From Streptomyces eurythermus (lineage in GTDB: Bacteria > Actinomycetota > Actinomycetes > Streptomycetales > Streptomycetaceae), in assembly GCF_014649115.1 (NCBI RefSeq), contig NZ_BMSK01000005.1, forward strand, positions 411,600-475,599: a DNA stretch of 64,000 nucleotides, read 5' to 3'. Shown piece after piece: positions 1 to 9,611 of this stretch. A program made the position numbers and the translations under genes. Numbering within the stretch: the stretch's first letter is position 1; the number at the start of each line of letters is the position of its first letter. The notes below the pieces were generated by a model, which saw nothing but the letters and a program-made list of their open reading frames with translations, made no database searches and was not told the DNA's origin.

Positions 1-480
1 GCCACCTCCGCCCGGTCCGCCCTCACGGCGCCCACCACTCCAGCGGGCCCCGGCCGCGCTGGCTCCCGGCTCCGGACCACTGAGCCACCCGGTTCCCGGG
101 TTCCCGGCCTGCCGAGCCCACCCGGCCCCCGGTCCACCAGGCTCACCCAGTCCCCGGCTGACCGGTTCCACCCGGCCCCGGCCCGCCGAGTCGATCCGGC
201 CCCGGGGCCACCGAGTCCACCTGGTCCCGGGCCGCTGGCCGGCCGGTCTCCGGCTCACCGCCTCCGCCCGGTCCGCCCTCACGGCGCCCACCACTCCAGC
301 GGGCCCCGGCCGCGCCGGCTCCCGGCTCCGGACCACTGAGCCACCCGGTTCCCGGGTTCCCGGCCTGCCGAGCCCACCCGGCCCCCGGTCCACCAGGCTC
401 ACCCAGTCCCCGGCTGACCGGTTCCACCCGGCCCCGGCCCGCCGAGCCCACCCGGCCCCCGGTCCACCAAGCCCACTTGG
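1..480. repeat. GC-rich direct repeat array upstream of purD
   Basis: A segment of about 186 bp at 5-190 recurs at 261-446 with only a few mismatches (period 256 bp), and pieces of it recur again up to about 470. Inside it, short units built on CGGCCCC followed by CCACC and a GAGTCCACC-like stretch repeat many times. The 256-bp period is not a multiple of three, so the two copies fall in different reading frames, and frame-1 and frame-3 stops interrupt plus-strand reading. I see no convincing gene here. The open minus-strand frames are low-complexity Gly/Pro/Arg shadows. The array reaches the left edge and may continue beyond it. Confidence 0.75.
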
Positions 481-632
481 CCCCAGGGACCCACCCGGCC
501 CCCAGCCCCCCCCGAGCCCCCGGTCGCCGCTCTCCCAGACCCCACCCCCAACCCCCTCCCCACCCCCTTTGGAGAAAGCTCCGACAAACCCGGGACCCGG
601 GCTTCGGTGACCTTGCCATTAGGCTGACCCCC

Positions 633-1892
<1,260 letters not shown>

Positions 1893-1926
1893 GCCCGTAA
1901 CCTTCTGACCTGCACGTATGCCACCC

Positions 1927-1953
1927 AGGCCCCGGATCCATAATCCGGGGCCT
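1927..1953 (+). terminator. Hairpin terminator after purD
   Basis: A perfect 11-bp inverted repeat, AGGCCCCGGAT and ATCCGGGGCCT, with a CCATA loop, begins 35 nt after the purD stop and is followed by a short pyrimidine-rich stretch (GATCTTTGCTG). Confidence 0.8.
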
Positions 1954-2171
1954 GATCTTTGCTGTCTGTCACCCAGCTCTGACCAAAGCCATTCCATCGA
2001 GTGAGCAATCGGCTATCCGGCTGACGGGGGACCAGGCCCCAACTAGGGTGCCGCGCAAGCGTTCCGGCACTTGGCCCACCGGCATTGCGATGTCAGTGGC
2101 GGGTGCCACAGTGGGGGAGTGGGCAACACCAGGACAGCACGCGAGCGGCAGGGAGGGGGCGAGATCGGCAC

Positions 2172-4043
2172 GTGACCGGAATCGGTGTGGAGGCGGGCGC
2201 GCAGGCCGCGCGCTCCCGGGCCCTCGCCGTGCTGCGGGTCCGGAGCCGGGCGCTGGCCGTGGCGGTGCTGCCCGCGGGCGCCGCGGTGATCCTGCTGACC
2301 GGCGCCTCCACCGGCCATCTCGTCGGCCGGGGCTGGGACGCCGCCCGCTGGGCCGTGGGCGTGCCGGCGGTGCTGGTGCTGCTGGCCGCGGCCGGGGTCG
2401 GCCTGGTCGTGGCCCGGGCCCGCCCCGCCACCAGCCCCACGGTGCCGGTCCCGGAGGAGTCCGCCCCCGATCTGTACCGGATGGTGCGCGACCTGGCCGA
2501 CCGCCTGGAGGTTCCGGCCCCGTCGGCCATAGCGCTCACCCCGGACTGCGACAGCTGGCTGGAGGACCGGGCGCACTCGGCGCACGGCCCGCCGCCACGC
2601 CCGGCATCCGGCGGGTCGGCGCGCCCGGCCCGCCCCCGGACCCCGACCCCGCCGGTCCTCGTCATCGGCTCGCCCTTCCTGTGGTGGATGCGCGTGGGCG
2701 AGCTGCGCGCGGTCCTCGCCCCGGTCGTCGCGGGTACGGGGCCCTCGGCGCACCCGGACATAGCGGCCGCCCGCCGCTTCGTGCGCGGGCTGGACGCGGC
2801 CGTGGCCGTCGCCTCCGCACCGGGCCGCCGGCCGCCGGTCCGCGGGCTGTGCGCGGCCGTCGGCTGGGTGGCCCGGCTGCTGCTGCGCGGCTGCCGGGAG
2901 CACGCGACGCAGATGGAGCGCGGGGTCGCGGCGGCGGCGGCCGAGCGCGCGCAGGCGGTCGACTACGGCCTGCGGATCGTCGCCCAGGAACAGGTCGGAC
3001 TCGCCTACGCCGGCTGGGACCGGCTGCTGACCAGGGTCGCGCTGCCCGCCTGGCGCATGGGCCGGTGGCCGTCCCGGCTGGACGCGGGCGTGGTGGCGGC
3101 GCTCACCGAGCTGTCCCGCCGCGACCGGCTGGCCGAGGGCTTCACCTCCCGGCTCGGCGAGCGCCCGGCCTGCGATCTGCTGGAGGAGCCCGGCGCGGTG
3201 GACGAGGCCGCGTCCCTGCTCGCCGCCCGCCTCTTCCACGGCGGCCCCGCGACGCCGTGCTCCGACTGGGCGCCGGTGGACTGGCAGGCGTATCCGGAGG
3301 AGGTCGTGGACCGCACCTGGCGCGTCGACGCGGCCCGCCTGCACCGCGCCCTCGACGCGCTGGGCGTCCGCCCCTCCCGCCACTCCGGCACCCCCGATCC
3401 GGGCGGCCCCACCCTGGCCCGGGTCCTGGACCACCTCACCACCGCCGGCCCGGCCCCGGCCGGGCCCGCCCACCCGCACGAGCCCCTCCGGCAGGCCCCC
3501 GCCCCCCGAGCCTCCGACGACGGCGGGTACTCCCCGCAGGGGCCACCACCGTCCGACGACGTCACTCGCGCGGGTGGTGTGGGTGGGCGTGACATGGACG
3601 CCGACGGCGAGGCCGAGGCGGAGCCCGGCACCGACCGCAGCGTCGCCCTGGCCGCCCGTCTCACCGCCGAGCTGGCCCGCGAGGAGGCCCGCACCCAACG
3701 GGCCCGTACAGGCGCCGCCACCGCCCACCAGAGCCCCGACAGCGTGGCCTGGGCCCCCGGTGACTACGGCCTGCCGCCCTTCCCGCTCCAGCCCCACCGC
3801 ACGGCCCGTGAGCTGCTCGCCGACCACGTCACGGCGATGGTGTGCTGCGCGGCCGTCGACACCGCGGGCGCGGTCCCCGCCCTGGACTGGCTGGACGGCC
3901 CCTCCCTGCTGCTGGGCGGCGAACGGGCCGCCGATCTCGCGCCCAAGGTGCTCACCCTGATCGAGGACGGGGACCCGGGCCCGCTGCGCGACTGGCTGAC
4001 CGCCTTCGGCATACGCCCCGAGAAGCCCGTACGACTGGTGTGA
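2172..4043 (+). CDS. Membrane protein with a degenerate M48-metalloprotease-like domain
   Basis: A 623-residue protein that I cannot name. Two hydrophobic segments near the N terminus (about residues 30-50 and 65-85) are followed by a soluble part. A stretch around residues 155-190 (VLVIGSPFLWWMRVGELRAV, then LAPVVAG) resembles the region of M48/HtpX peptidases just before and including the HExxH zinc site, but the HExxH itself is absent. The middle and C-terminal parts are Pro/Ala-rich, and the last 80 residues look folded again. The GTG at 2172 is preceded by a purine-rich GGGAGGGGG; the open frame extends to 2085. The M48 link is inference from local similarity only. It lies alone between purD and a divergent-looking gap. 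Confidence 0.7.
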   Translation: MTGIGVEAGAQAARSRALAVLRVRSRALAVAVLPAGAAVILLTGASTGHLVGRGWDAARWAVGVPAVLVLLAAAGVGLVVARARPATSPTVPVPEESAPDLYRMVRDLADRLEVPAPSAIALTPDCDSWLEDRAHSAHGPPPRPASGGSARPARPRTPTPPVLVIGSPFLWWMRVGELRAVLAPVVAGTGPSAHPDIAAARRFVRGLDAAVAVASAPGRRPPVRGLCAAVGWVARLLLRGCREHATQMERGVAAAAAERAQAVDYGLRIVAQEQVGLAYAGWDRLLTRVALPAWRMGRWPSRLDAGVVAALTELSRRDRLAEGFTSRLGERPACDLLEEPGAVDEAASLLAARLFHGGPATPCSDWAPVDWQAYPEEVVDRTWRVDAARLHRALDALGVRPSRHSGTPDPGGPTLARVLDHLTTAGPAPAGPAHPHEPLRQAPAPRASDDGGYSPQGPPPSDDVTRAGGVGGRDMDADGEAEAEPGTDRSVALAARLTAELAREEARTQRARTGAATAHQSPDSVAWAPGDYGLPPFPLQPHRTARELLADHVTAMVCCAAVDTAGAVPALDWLDGPSLLLGGERAADLAPKVLTLIEDGDPGPLRDWLTAFGIRPEKPVRLV

Positions 4044-4324
4044 CGCCGCGGCGAAGGCCGTAAGCCAAGGCGTCACCGCGCGGCCGTCGGCGCCCAGCTC
4101 AGGGGCGTCGGCGCCGTACCCCCGCAGGCCGCTCCCGTAACGGAAAGGCGACTTCCACTTCAGGTCAATTCGCAACGAGTAGTGACCGGCCCCGTGCGTA
4201 ATGTGATGTGCTGGGACCGACCACGCCTTTGGCAAGGGCGCGCGACATACGACAGCGCGGCCGAACACGGCGGAGCCACCGCACAGCGAGCCCAGACACG
4301 GGGGGATGAGGGAGGGGAGCGTCC

Positions 4325-5821
4325 ATGGCCTCGGACCGCATTCGCCGCTGGGAGTCCGGAGCGCTCGCGCATGGCGTCACTGACCCCTTCGGCCAGGGCC
4401 CGGTGCCCTGGCTGCGTGGCAGTGAGCCGTACATCGACGACTTCGGCAAGGTGATGCCCTGGTACGTCGACGCCTGCCCGCAGGTGTCCGGGGGGACCGG
4501 CCGCCGTGCCACGGCCGCACGCGCCTCCTCCCCCGGGCCCCGCTCCGCCGACGACGTGCGCCTCCAGATCAAGGGCTTCACCTCCACCGGCGCGGTCGCG
4601 CCCGGCGAGGCGATCGACTTCCACATCACGGTCGACCCGCCGCAGGAGTTCGTCGTGGACATCTACCGCATCGGCCACTACGGCGGCGACGGCGCGGCGA
4701 AGATCACCACCAGCCCCCGGCTCTCCGGCATCGTCCAGCCCCCGCCGCTGACCGCCGACCGCACGGTCTCCTGCCACCACTGGTGGCTGTCCTGGCGCCT
4801 CCAGGTGCCCTCCTACTGGAGCATCGGCGCCTATGTGGCCGTCCTGACCACGCACGACGGCTACCGCTCCCACGTGCCCTTCACGGTCCGCGACAGCCAC
4901 CCCGCCGATCTGCTCCTGCTGCTGCCCGACGTGACCTGGCAGGCGTACAACCTCTACCCGGAGGACGGCCACACCGGCGCCAGCCTCTACCACGCCTGGG
5001 ACGAGGACGGCCGCCTCCTCGGCGAGGCCGACGCCGCCACCACCATCTCCTTCGACCGGCCGTACGCGGGCGCGGGCCTGCCCCTGCACGTCGGCCACGC
5101 CTACGACTTCATCCGCTGGGCCGAGCGCTACGGCTACGACCTCGCCTACGCCGACGCCCGCGACCTGCACGCCGGCCGGATCGACCCCACCCGCTACCGG
5201 GGCCTGGTCTTCCCGGGCCACGACGAGTACTGGTCGGCGCCGATGCGCCGGGCCGTCGAGGATGCCCGGGACCGGGGCACCTCGCTGGTCTTCCTCTCCG
5301 CCAACACCATGTACTGGCAGGTGGAGCTGGCGCCGTCCCCGTCCGGTGTCCCGGACCGGCTGCTGACCTGCCGCAAGCGCAAGGGCCCGGGGCGGCCGGT
5401 GCTCTGGCGCGAGATCGACCGGCCGGAACAGGAACTGATCGGCATCCAGTACGCGGGCCAGGTGCCCGAGCCGCACCCGCTGATCGTCCGCAACGGCGGC
5501 CACTGGCTGTGGGAGGCGACCGGCGCGCACGAGGGCGACGAGATCAAGGGCCTGGTCGCCGGCGAGGCGGACCGCTACTTCCCGCGCACCGCGCTGCCCG
5601 AGCACGACGAGCGGATCCTGCTCGCCCACTCCCCCTACACCGACGCCGACGGCGTCCGCCGGCACCAGGAGACATCCCTCTACCGCGCCCCCTCCGGCGC
5701 CTGGGTGTTCGCCTCCGGGACCTTCGCCTGGTCCCCGGCCCTGGACCGCCCCGGCCACGTGGACGCCCGGATCCAGCGGGCCACGGCGAACCTGCTGGAC
5801 CGCATCTGCAAACGCGACTGA
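4325..5821 (+). CDS. N,N-dimethylformamidase large-subunit-like protein
   Basis: A 498-residue protein resembling the C-terminal domain of the N,N-dimethylformamidase beta subunit. Typical features are the N-terminal beta-sandwich-like part (FHITVDPPQEFVVDIYRIGHYGGDGA), a glutamine-amidotransferase-like middle segment (DLLLLLPDVTWQAYNLYPEDG), and the VFPGHDEYWSAPMRRAVEDA and FLSANTMYWQVEL motifs. Streptomyces carry such paralogues without the small subunit, so the real substrate is unknown. The ATG at 4325 follows a GGGAGGGGAGCG ribosome site. No signal peptide is obvious. It ends 70 bp before purC, in the same direction, but PurC has its own Shine-Dalgarno and nothing else suggests a shared role. 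Confidence 0.85.
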   Translation: MASDRIRRWESGALAHGVTDPFGQGPVPWLRGSEPYIDDFGKVMPWYVDACPQVSGGTGRRATAARASSPGPRSADDVRLQIKGFTSTGAVAPGEAIDFHITVDPPQEFVVDIYRIGHYGGDGAAKITTSPRLSGIVQPPPLTADRTVSCHHWWLSWRLQVPSYWSIGAYVAVLTTHDGYRSHVPFTVRDSHPADLLLLLPDVTWQAYNLYPEDGHTGASLYHAWDEDGRLLGEADAATTISFDRPYAGAGLPLHVGHAYDFIRWAERYGYDLAYADARDLHAGRIDPTRYRGLVFPGHDEYWSAPMRRAVEDARDRGTSLVFLSANTMYWQVELAPSPSGVPDRLLTCRKRKGPGRPVLWREIDRPEQELIGIQYAGQVPEPHPLIVRNGGHWLWEATGAHEGDEIKGLVAGEADRYFPRTALPEHDERILLAHSPYTDADGVRRHQETSLYRAPSGAWVFASGTFAWSPALDRPGHVDARIQRATANLLDRICKRD

Positions 5822-5890
5822 CCCCCGGGCGCGCCCGTCCGGCCCCGTACGGGAGAATCGGGGCATTGGACAGAGCCACGGGGAGGAACC

Positions 5891-6790
5891 GTGTCCGGAT
5901 TCGTAGAAAAGCCCGAGCCGATCCAGGTTCCGGGCCTGGTGCACCTGCACACCGGAAAGGTGCGCGACCTGTACCAGAACGAGGCGGGCGACCTCGTGAT
6001 GGTCGCCAGCGACCGCATGTCCGCCTACGACTGGGTGCTGCCCACCGAGATCCCCGACAAGGGCCGGGTCCTCACCCAGCTCTCCCTGTGGTGGTTCGAC
6101 CAGCTCCGCGACCTCGCCGAGAACCACGTCATCGGCACCGAGCTGCCCGAGGGCGCCCCGGCCGACTGGGCGGGCCGGACGCTGGTGTGCAAGTCCCTGA
6201 GGATGGTCCCGGTGGAGTGCGTGGCCCGCGGCTACCTCACCGGCTCCGGCCTCGCCGAGTACCAGCAGTCCCGTACGGTCTGCGGGCTCGCCCTCCCCGA
6301 GGGCCTCGTCGACGGCTCCGAGCTGCCCGCCCCGATCTTCACCCCGGCCACCAAGGCCGAGGTCGGCGAGCACGACGAGAACGTCTCCTACGAGGAGGTG
6401 GCCCGCCAGGTCGGCGCGGAGACCGCCGCCCAGCTGCGCCAGGCCACGCTCGCCGTGTACTCCCGGGCCCGGGACATCGCGAAGGACCGGGGGATCATCC
6501 TGGCCGACACCAAGTTCGAGTTCGGCTTCGACGGCGACACGCTCGTCCTCGCCGACGAGGTCCTCACCCCGGACAGCTCCCGCTTCTGGCCGGCCGACAC
6601 CTGGCAGCCGGGCCGCGCCCAGCCGTCGTACGACAAGCAGTTCGTGCGCGACTGGCTGACCTCGCCGGCGTCCGGCTGGGACCGCCGGAGCGAGCAGCCC
6701 CCGCCGCCGCTGCCCGAGGAGGTCGTGGCCGCGACCCGGCAGAAGTACGTGGAGGCGTACGAGCGGCTGACCGGCACCCCCTGGTCGTAG
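5891..6790 (+). CDS. purC: Phosphoribosylaminoimidazole-succinocarboxamide synthase (SAICAR synthetase)
   Basis: PurC joins CAIR and aspartate with ATP to form SAICAR in purine synthesis. The 299-residue protein shows the family marks: HTGKVRDLY near the N terminus, SDRMSAYDWVLPTEIPDKG, VECVARGYLTGSG, and KFEFGFDGD toward the C terminus. It starts at the GTG at 5891 after a GGGGAGGAACC ribosome site and has the length expected for the larger actinobacterial form. A strong hairpin follows the stop codon. Confidence 0.97.
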   Translation: MSGFVEKPEPIQVPGLVHLHTGKVRDLYQNEAGDLVMVASDRMSAYDWVLPTEIPDKGRVLTQLSLWWFDQLRDLAENHVIGTELPEGAPADWAGRTLVCKSLRMVPVECVARGYLTGSGLAEYQQSRTVCGLALPEGLVDGSELPAPIFTPATKAEVGEHDENVSYEEVARQVGAETAAQLRQATLAVYSRARDIAKDRGIILADTKFEFGFDGDTLVLADEVLTPDSSRFWPADTWQPGRAQPSYDKQFVRDWLTSPASGWDRRSEQPPPPLPEEVVAATRQKYVEAYERLTGTPWS

Positions 6791-6796
6791 CCCGGA

Positions 6797-6820
6797 TACC
6801 CCCGGCGGAAGCCGGGGGTA
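6797..6820 (+). terminator. purC terminator hairpin
   Basis: A perfect 10-bp stem, TACCCCCGGC and GCCGGGGGTA, with a GGAA tetraloop, starts 7 nt after the purC stop. Confidence 0.8.
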
Positions 6821-6825
6821 CGGAA

Positions 6826-6853
6826 GAAGCCCCCGGTGGGAACCGGGGGCTTC
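6826..6853 (-). terminator. tRNA-Gly terminator hairpin
   Basis: A perfect 12-bp stem, GAAGCCCCCGGT and ACCGGGGGCTTC, with a 4-nt loop, lies 4 nt beyond the tRNA-Gly CCA end. On the minus strand the stem is followed by TTCCG. Together with the purC hairpin 5 nt away it forms back-to-back insulation of two convergent units. Confidence 0.8.
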
Positions 6854-6857
6854 TGCA

Positions 6858-6933
6858 TGGAGCGGACGACGAGGCTCGAACTCGCGACCTCAACCTTGGC
6901 AAGGTTGCGCTCTACCAACTGAGCTACGTCCGC
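6858..6933 (-). tRNA. tRNA-Gly(GCC), CCA encoded
   Basis: The minus strand folds as a standard cloverleaf: acceptor GCGGACG/CGTCCGC, D-arm GCTCAGTTGGTAGAGC, anticodon stem CAACC/GGTTG around loop TTGCCAA (anticodon GCC), and T-arm GCGAG/CTCGT. The discriminator T is followed by a genomic CCA at 6860-6858. The body is identical to the second copy at 10679-10751, which has no CCA. Confidence 0.97.
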
Positions 6934-6956
6934 GTTGCGCCGTGGCGCGAGAGCAA

Positions 6957-7571
6957 CTATACCCAACCTCGCTCCCGTGCGAGACGCACCGCCGCATGCC
7001 GGTTCTCGGCGCCGAGTTTGGTGACGGCCGAGGAGAGGTAGTTCCGCACGGTCCCCGGCGACAGCGCGGCCCGCTCGGCGATCTCCGCGACCGGCGCCCC
7101 GTCGGCGGCCAGCTCCAGCACCTCGGCCTCCCGCGCGGTCAGCGGGGAGTCTCCGGCGGAGATCGCGTCGGCGGCCAACTCGGGGTCGACGTAACGGTTT
7201 CCCGCGTGCACGGTCCGGATGATCTCGGCGAGCCGCTGGGCGCTGACGGTCTTCGGGACGAACCCGCGCACACCGGCCGCGAGGGCCCGTTTCAGATGTC
7301 CGGGGCGGCCGTGCCCGGTGACGATCAGCACCCGGCAGCCGGGCAGTTCGGTGCGCAGGGATGTGGCGACCTTCACACCGTCGGCGCCCGGCATCTGCAG
7401 ATCCAGGACGGCCACGTCGGGGGCGTGCGCCCGTGCCATGGCCAGCGCCTCGGGCCCGCTCGCCGCCTCCGCGACGACCATCAGGTCGACCTCCAGGGAC
7501 AGCAGCGCGGCCAGGGCGCCCCGGATCAGATGCTCGTCGTCGGCCAGCAACAGCCGTACCGGTGCGCTCAC
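6957..7571 (-). CDS. NarL/LuxR-family two-component response regulator
   Basis: A 204-residue regulator. The receiver domain has the acidic pair DDE near residue 11, the phospho-acceptor Asp57 in VLDLQMP, a conserved Thr (IVTGH) and Lys (FVPKT). A C-terminal LuxR-type HTH follows (LTAREAEVLELAADGAPVAEIAE, then LSPGTVRNYLSSAVTKLGAENR). Its start overlaps the histidine kinase stop by 4 bp (7568-7571), so the two are translationally coupled. It is the last gene of a four-gene minus-strand run: ATPase, permease, kinase, regulator. It likely controls the ABC exporter of the same operon. Confidence 0.95.
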   Translation of the reverse strand: MSAPVRLLLADDEHLIRGALAALLSLEVDLMVVAEAASGPEALAMARAHAPDVAVLDLQMPGADGVKVATSLRTELPGCRVLIVTGHGRPGHLKRALAAGVRGFVPKTVSAQRLAEIIRTVHAGNRYVDPELAADAISAGDSPLTAREAEVLELAADGAPVAEIAERAALSPGTVRNYLSSAVTKLGAENRHAAVRLARERGWV

Positions 7572-8818
7572 GAGGTGACTCCTCTCACAGTGGTCAGGGG
7601 TATGTCCGCGACCAGCCGGAACCGGTCCCGGTCCGGGCCGGCGTGGCCCGCCTCCAAGGTCCCGCCCACGGCGGCCAGCCGTTCCCGCAGTCCGGCCAGT
7701 CCCGAGCCACTGCCGCTGCCGTCGGCCGACACGGCTCCGTCGTTCTCCACCGTCAGCACCGCCCGCCCCTCACGCACCGTCAGCCCCACCTGACACCGGC
7801 TCGCGTCCCCGTGCCGCAGCACGTTGGTGGCCGCCTCGCGCACCACCCAGCCGAGCGCGGACCGCACCTCGGCGGGCAGTCCGCCGGTCTCCGCGCGGAC
7901 CTGGCAGTCGATCCCGGCCGCCGCCAGCACGCCCTGGGCCCCGGCGAGTTCGGCGGCGAGGTCGGCCTCCCGGTAGCCGCGCACGACGGCCCGCACCTCC
8001 CGCTGGGTCTCCTGCGCGATCCGCTGCACCTCGATCATCTGCTCCACCGCCTCCGGCCGCCCGCGCCGGGCCAGTTGCACGGCCAGCTCGCTCTTGAGGG
8101 AGATCACCGACAGGTTCCGGCCCACGACGTCGTGCAGGTCCCGGCCGAACCGCAGCCGCTCCTCGGCGACCGCGAGCCGGGCCTCCGTCTCGCGGGCGCG
8201 CTCCGCCTCCCACAGCACGGACAGGGTCCAGGAGCCGCACCGGTAGGCGAGCAGCGCGAACACCGCCATGAAGGCGGTGACCGCGGCGGTTCCCACCAGC
8301 CCGGCGACGGACCGGTCGGCGACCCCCACGACGGCCATGAGCAGTGCCGTGAGCACCGCCGCGTGCCGCAGGTACACCCGCACCGGGACGGTGAGGCCGT
8401 AGAGCATCCCGTACGGCAGCAGGGTGGCGCCGAGTGCCAGCCGGAGCGTCGGCCGGTCGGCTCCGCGTACGGCGGCGAGGGCCACGATCAGCGCCACGGC
8501 GAGGCCCAGCAGGACGGCCGGGACGCGGTGGGCGCCGGCCGGCAGCCGGGAACGCCCCAGATAGTGGTCGAGGGCGGGCCGGGTGAGCCGGTTCGCGGCG
8601 GCGCACTGCGCGGCGGCCACCAGCATCAGCGGGACGCCGAGGAGGAGGGTCGCGGGCCGGCCGTGGACGAGTGAGGGGGTCAGCGGCAGCATCAGCCAGC
8701 TCAGGATGAAGAACCAGGTGGTGACGTACCAGGTGACCACCGTGTACAGCTCCACCCGGTCCGCCTTGCCGCGCTCCCGCCAGTGCCGTTGCTGCCACCG
8801 CCGTATCGGCCCCACCAC
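7568..8818 (-). CDS. Sensor histidine kinase (HisKA_3 type)
   Basis: A 416-residue membrane kinase. The first 200 residues hold about five or six hydrophobic segments and no large extracytoplasmic loop, which suggests a signal sensed within the membrane. The phospho-acceptor is His229 in FGRDLHDVVGR. The ATPase domain has the N-box VREAATNVLRHG and a glycine-rich segment SGSGSGLAGLRERLAAVGG. This is the DesK/LiaS-like architecture usually paired with NarL-type regulators, and the cognate regulator overlaps its 3' end. The nearby ABC-2 exporter suggests a role in responding to an exported or membrane-active compound; that is inference. Confidence 0.93.
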   Translation of the reverse strand: MVGPIRRWQQRHWRERGKADRVELYTVVTWYVTTWFFILSWLMLPLTPSLVHGRPATLLLGVPLMLVAAAQCAAANRLTRPALDHYLGRSRLPAGAHRVPAVLLGLAVALIVALAAVRGADRPTLRLALGATLLPYGMLYGLTVPVRVYLRHAAVLTALLMAVVGVADRSVAGLVGTAAVTAFMAVFALLAYRCGSWTLSVLWEAERARETEARLAVAEERLRFGRDLHDVVGRNLSVISLKSELAVQLARRGRPEAVEQMIEVQRIAQETQREVRAVVRGYREADLAAELAGAQGVLAAAGIDCQVRAETGGLPAEVRSALGWVVREAATNVLRHGDASRCQVGLTVREGRAVLTVENDGAVSADGSGSGSGLAGLRERLAAVGGTLEAGHAGPDRDRFRLVADIPLTTVRGVTS

Positions 8819-8831
8819 ACGCCCCCGTTCC

Positions 8832-9611
8832 TCAGCGCCGGGGCTCCCACCGGAACCACCGCCGGACAGCGACCACCGCCACCACGGTCCAGGCCAGCGC
8901 GGTCGCGAGCGCGCCCAGTGCCTCGTAGGCGCTCAACTGGCCGGTCCAGCCGCCCCGGACGAGCCGGATGGCGGGGGACAGCGGGAGCAGCTCGCAGACG
9001 GAGGCGAGCGGTTCCGGCATGACCTCGGTGGGCACCATGATCCCCGAGCCGAGCATCGAACCGAACACCAAGGGCAGCGCGGTGACCTGACCGCTCTCCA
9101 CGGTCCGGGTGACGGTGGCGGTGAGGGCGGCCAGCGCGGCGCTCAGCACCAGCCCGGCCACCAGCCCCAGCAGGGTCAGGTACGGCGCCTCGGGGGCCCC
9201 GGCGTCCAGCAGCGCCGCGCATCCGGCGCACAGCACCAGGGACTGCGCGAGGCCCACGGTCAGGGTGGGCAGGGCGGTGCCGACGAGGATCTCGGTGTCG
9301 GTCGGTTCGCCGGTGCGCAGCCGCTTCAGGACGAGTTCCTCGCGGCGGGCCACGTAGGCGTTGACGAGCGCGCTGTAGACGGCGAAGAGGAACGAGAAGC
9401 CGATCCCGGCGGTGAGCATGGCGGAGCCGATGCTGATGCCCTGCTTCTCCAGGTCCACGTGGTCCAGGGCCGGCCGCATGCTGAACGGCAGCAGGAGCGG
9501 CACCAGGAGCGCGGTGACGACGACCCCGCGGTTGCGGCCGAGCAGGGTCAGTTCGGCCCGGGCCAGCGCCCGCAGCCGGCGCACGGTGGGCGCGGTGAGG
9601 GGCGTGCTCAT
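8832..9611 (-). CDS. ABC-2 type transporter permease
   Basis: A 259-residue membrane protein with about six transmembrane segments and the ABC-2 permease pattern: N-terminal LRALARAELTLLGRNRGVV, then alternating hydrophobic segments, ending with a positively charged tail. Its start overlaps the stop of the ATP-binding gene by 4 bp (9608-9611), and the kinase gene follows after 13 bp. It should form the membrane part of an exporter with that ATPase. The substrate is unknown. Related actinobacterial operons with DesK/LiaS-like systems export antibiotics or lipids, but nothing here identifies the cargo. Confidence 0.93.
   Translation of the reverse strand: MSTPLTAPTVRRLRALARAELTLLGRNRGVVVTALLVPLLLPFSMRPALDHVDLEKQGISIGSAMLTAGIGFSFLFAVYSALVNAYVARREELVLKRLRTGEPTDTEILVGTALPTLTVGLAQSLVLCAGCAALLDAGAPEAPYLTLLGLVAGLVLSAALAALTATVTRTVESGQVTALPLVFGSMLGSGIMVPTEVMPEPLASVCELLPLSPAIRLVRGGWTGQLSAYEALGALATALAWTVVAVVAVRRWFRWEPRR

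Noticed and set aside
2043..4268. 741-codon minus-strand open frame opposite the membrane-protein gene
   Set aside because: Composition is Gly/Arg/Gln-rich as expected for the antisense of a high-GC gene, no domain is recognisable, and the plus-strand gene has coherent membrane segments.
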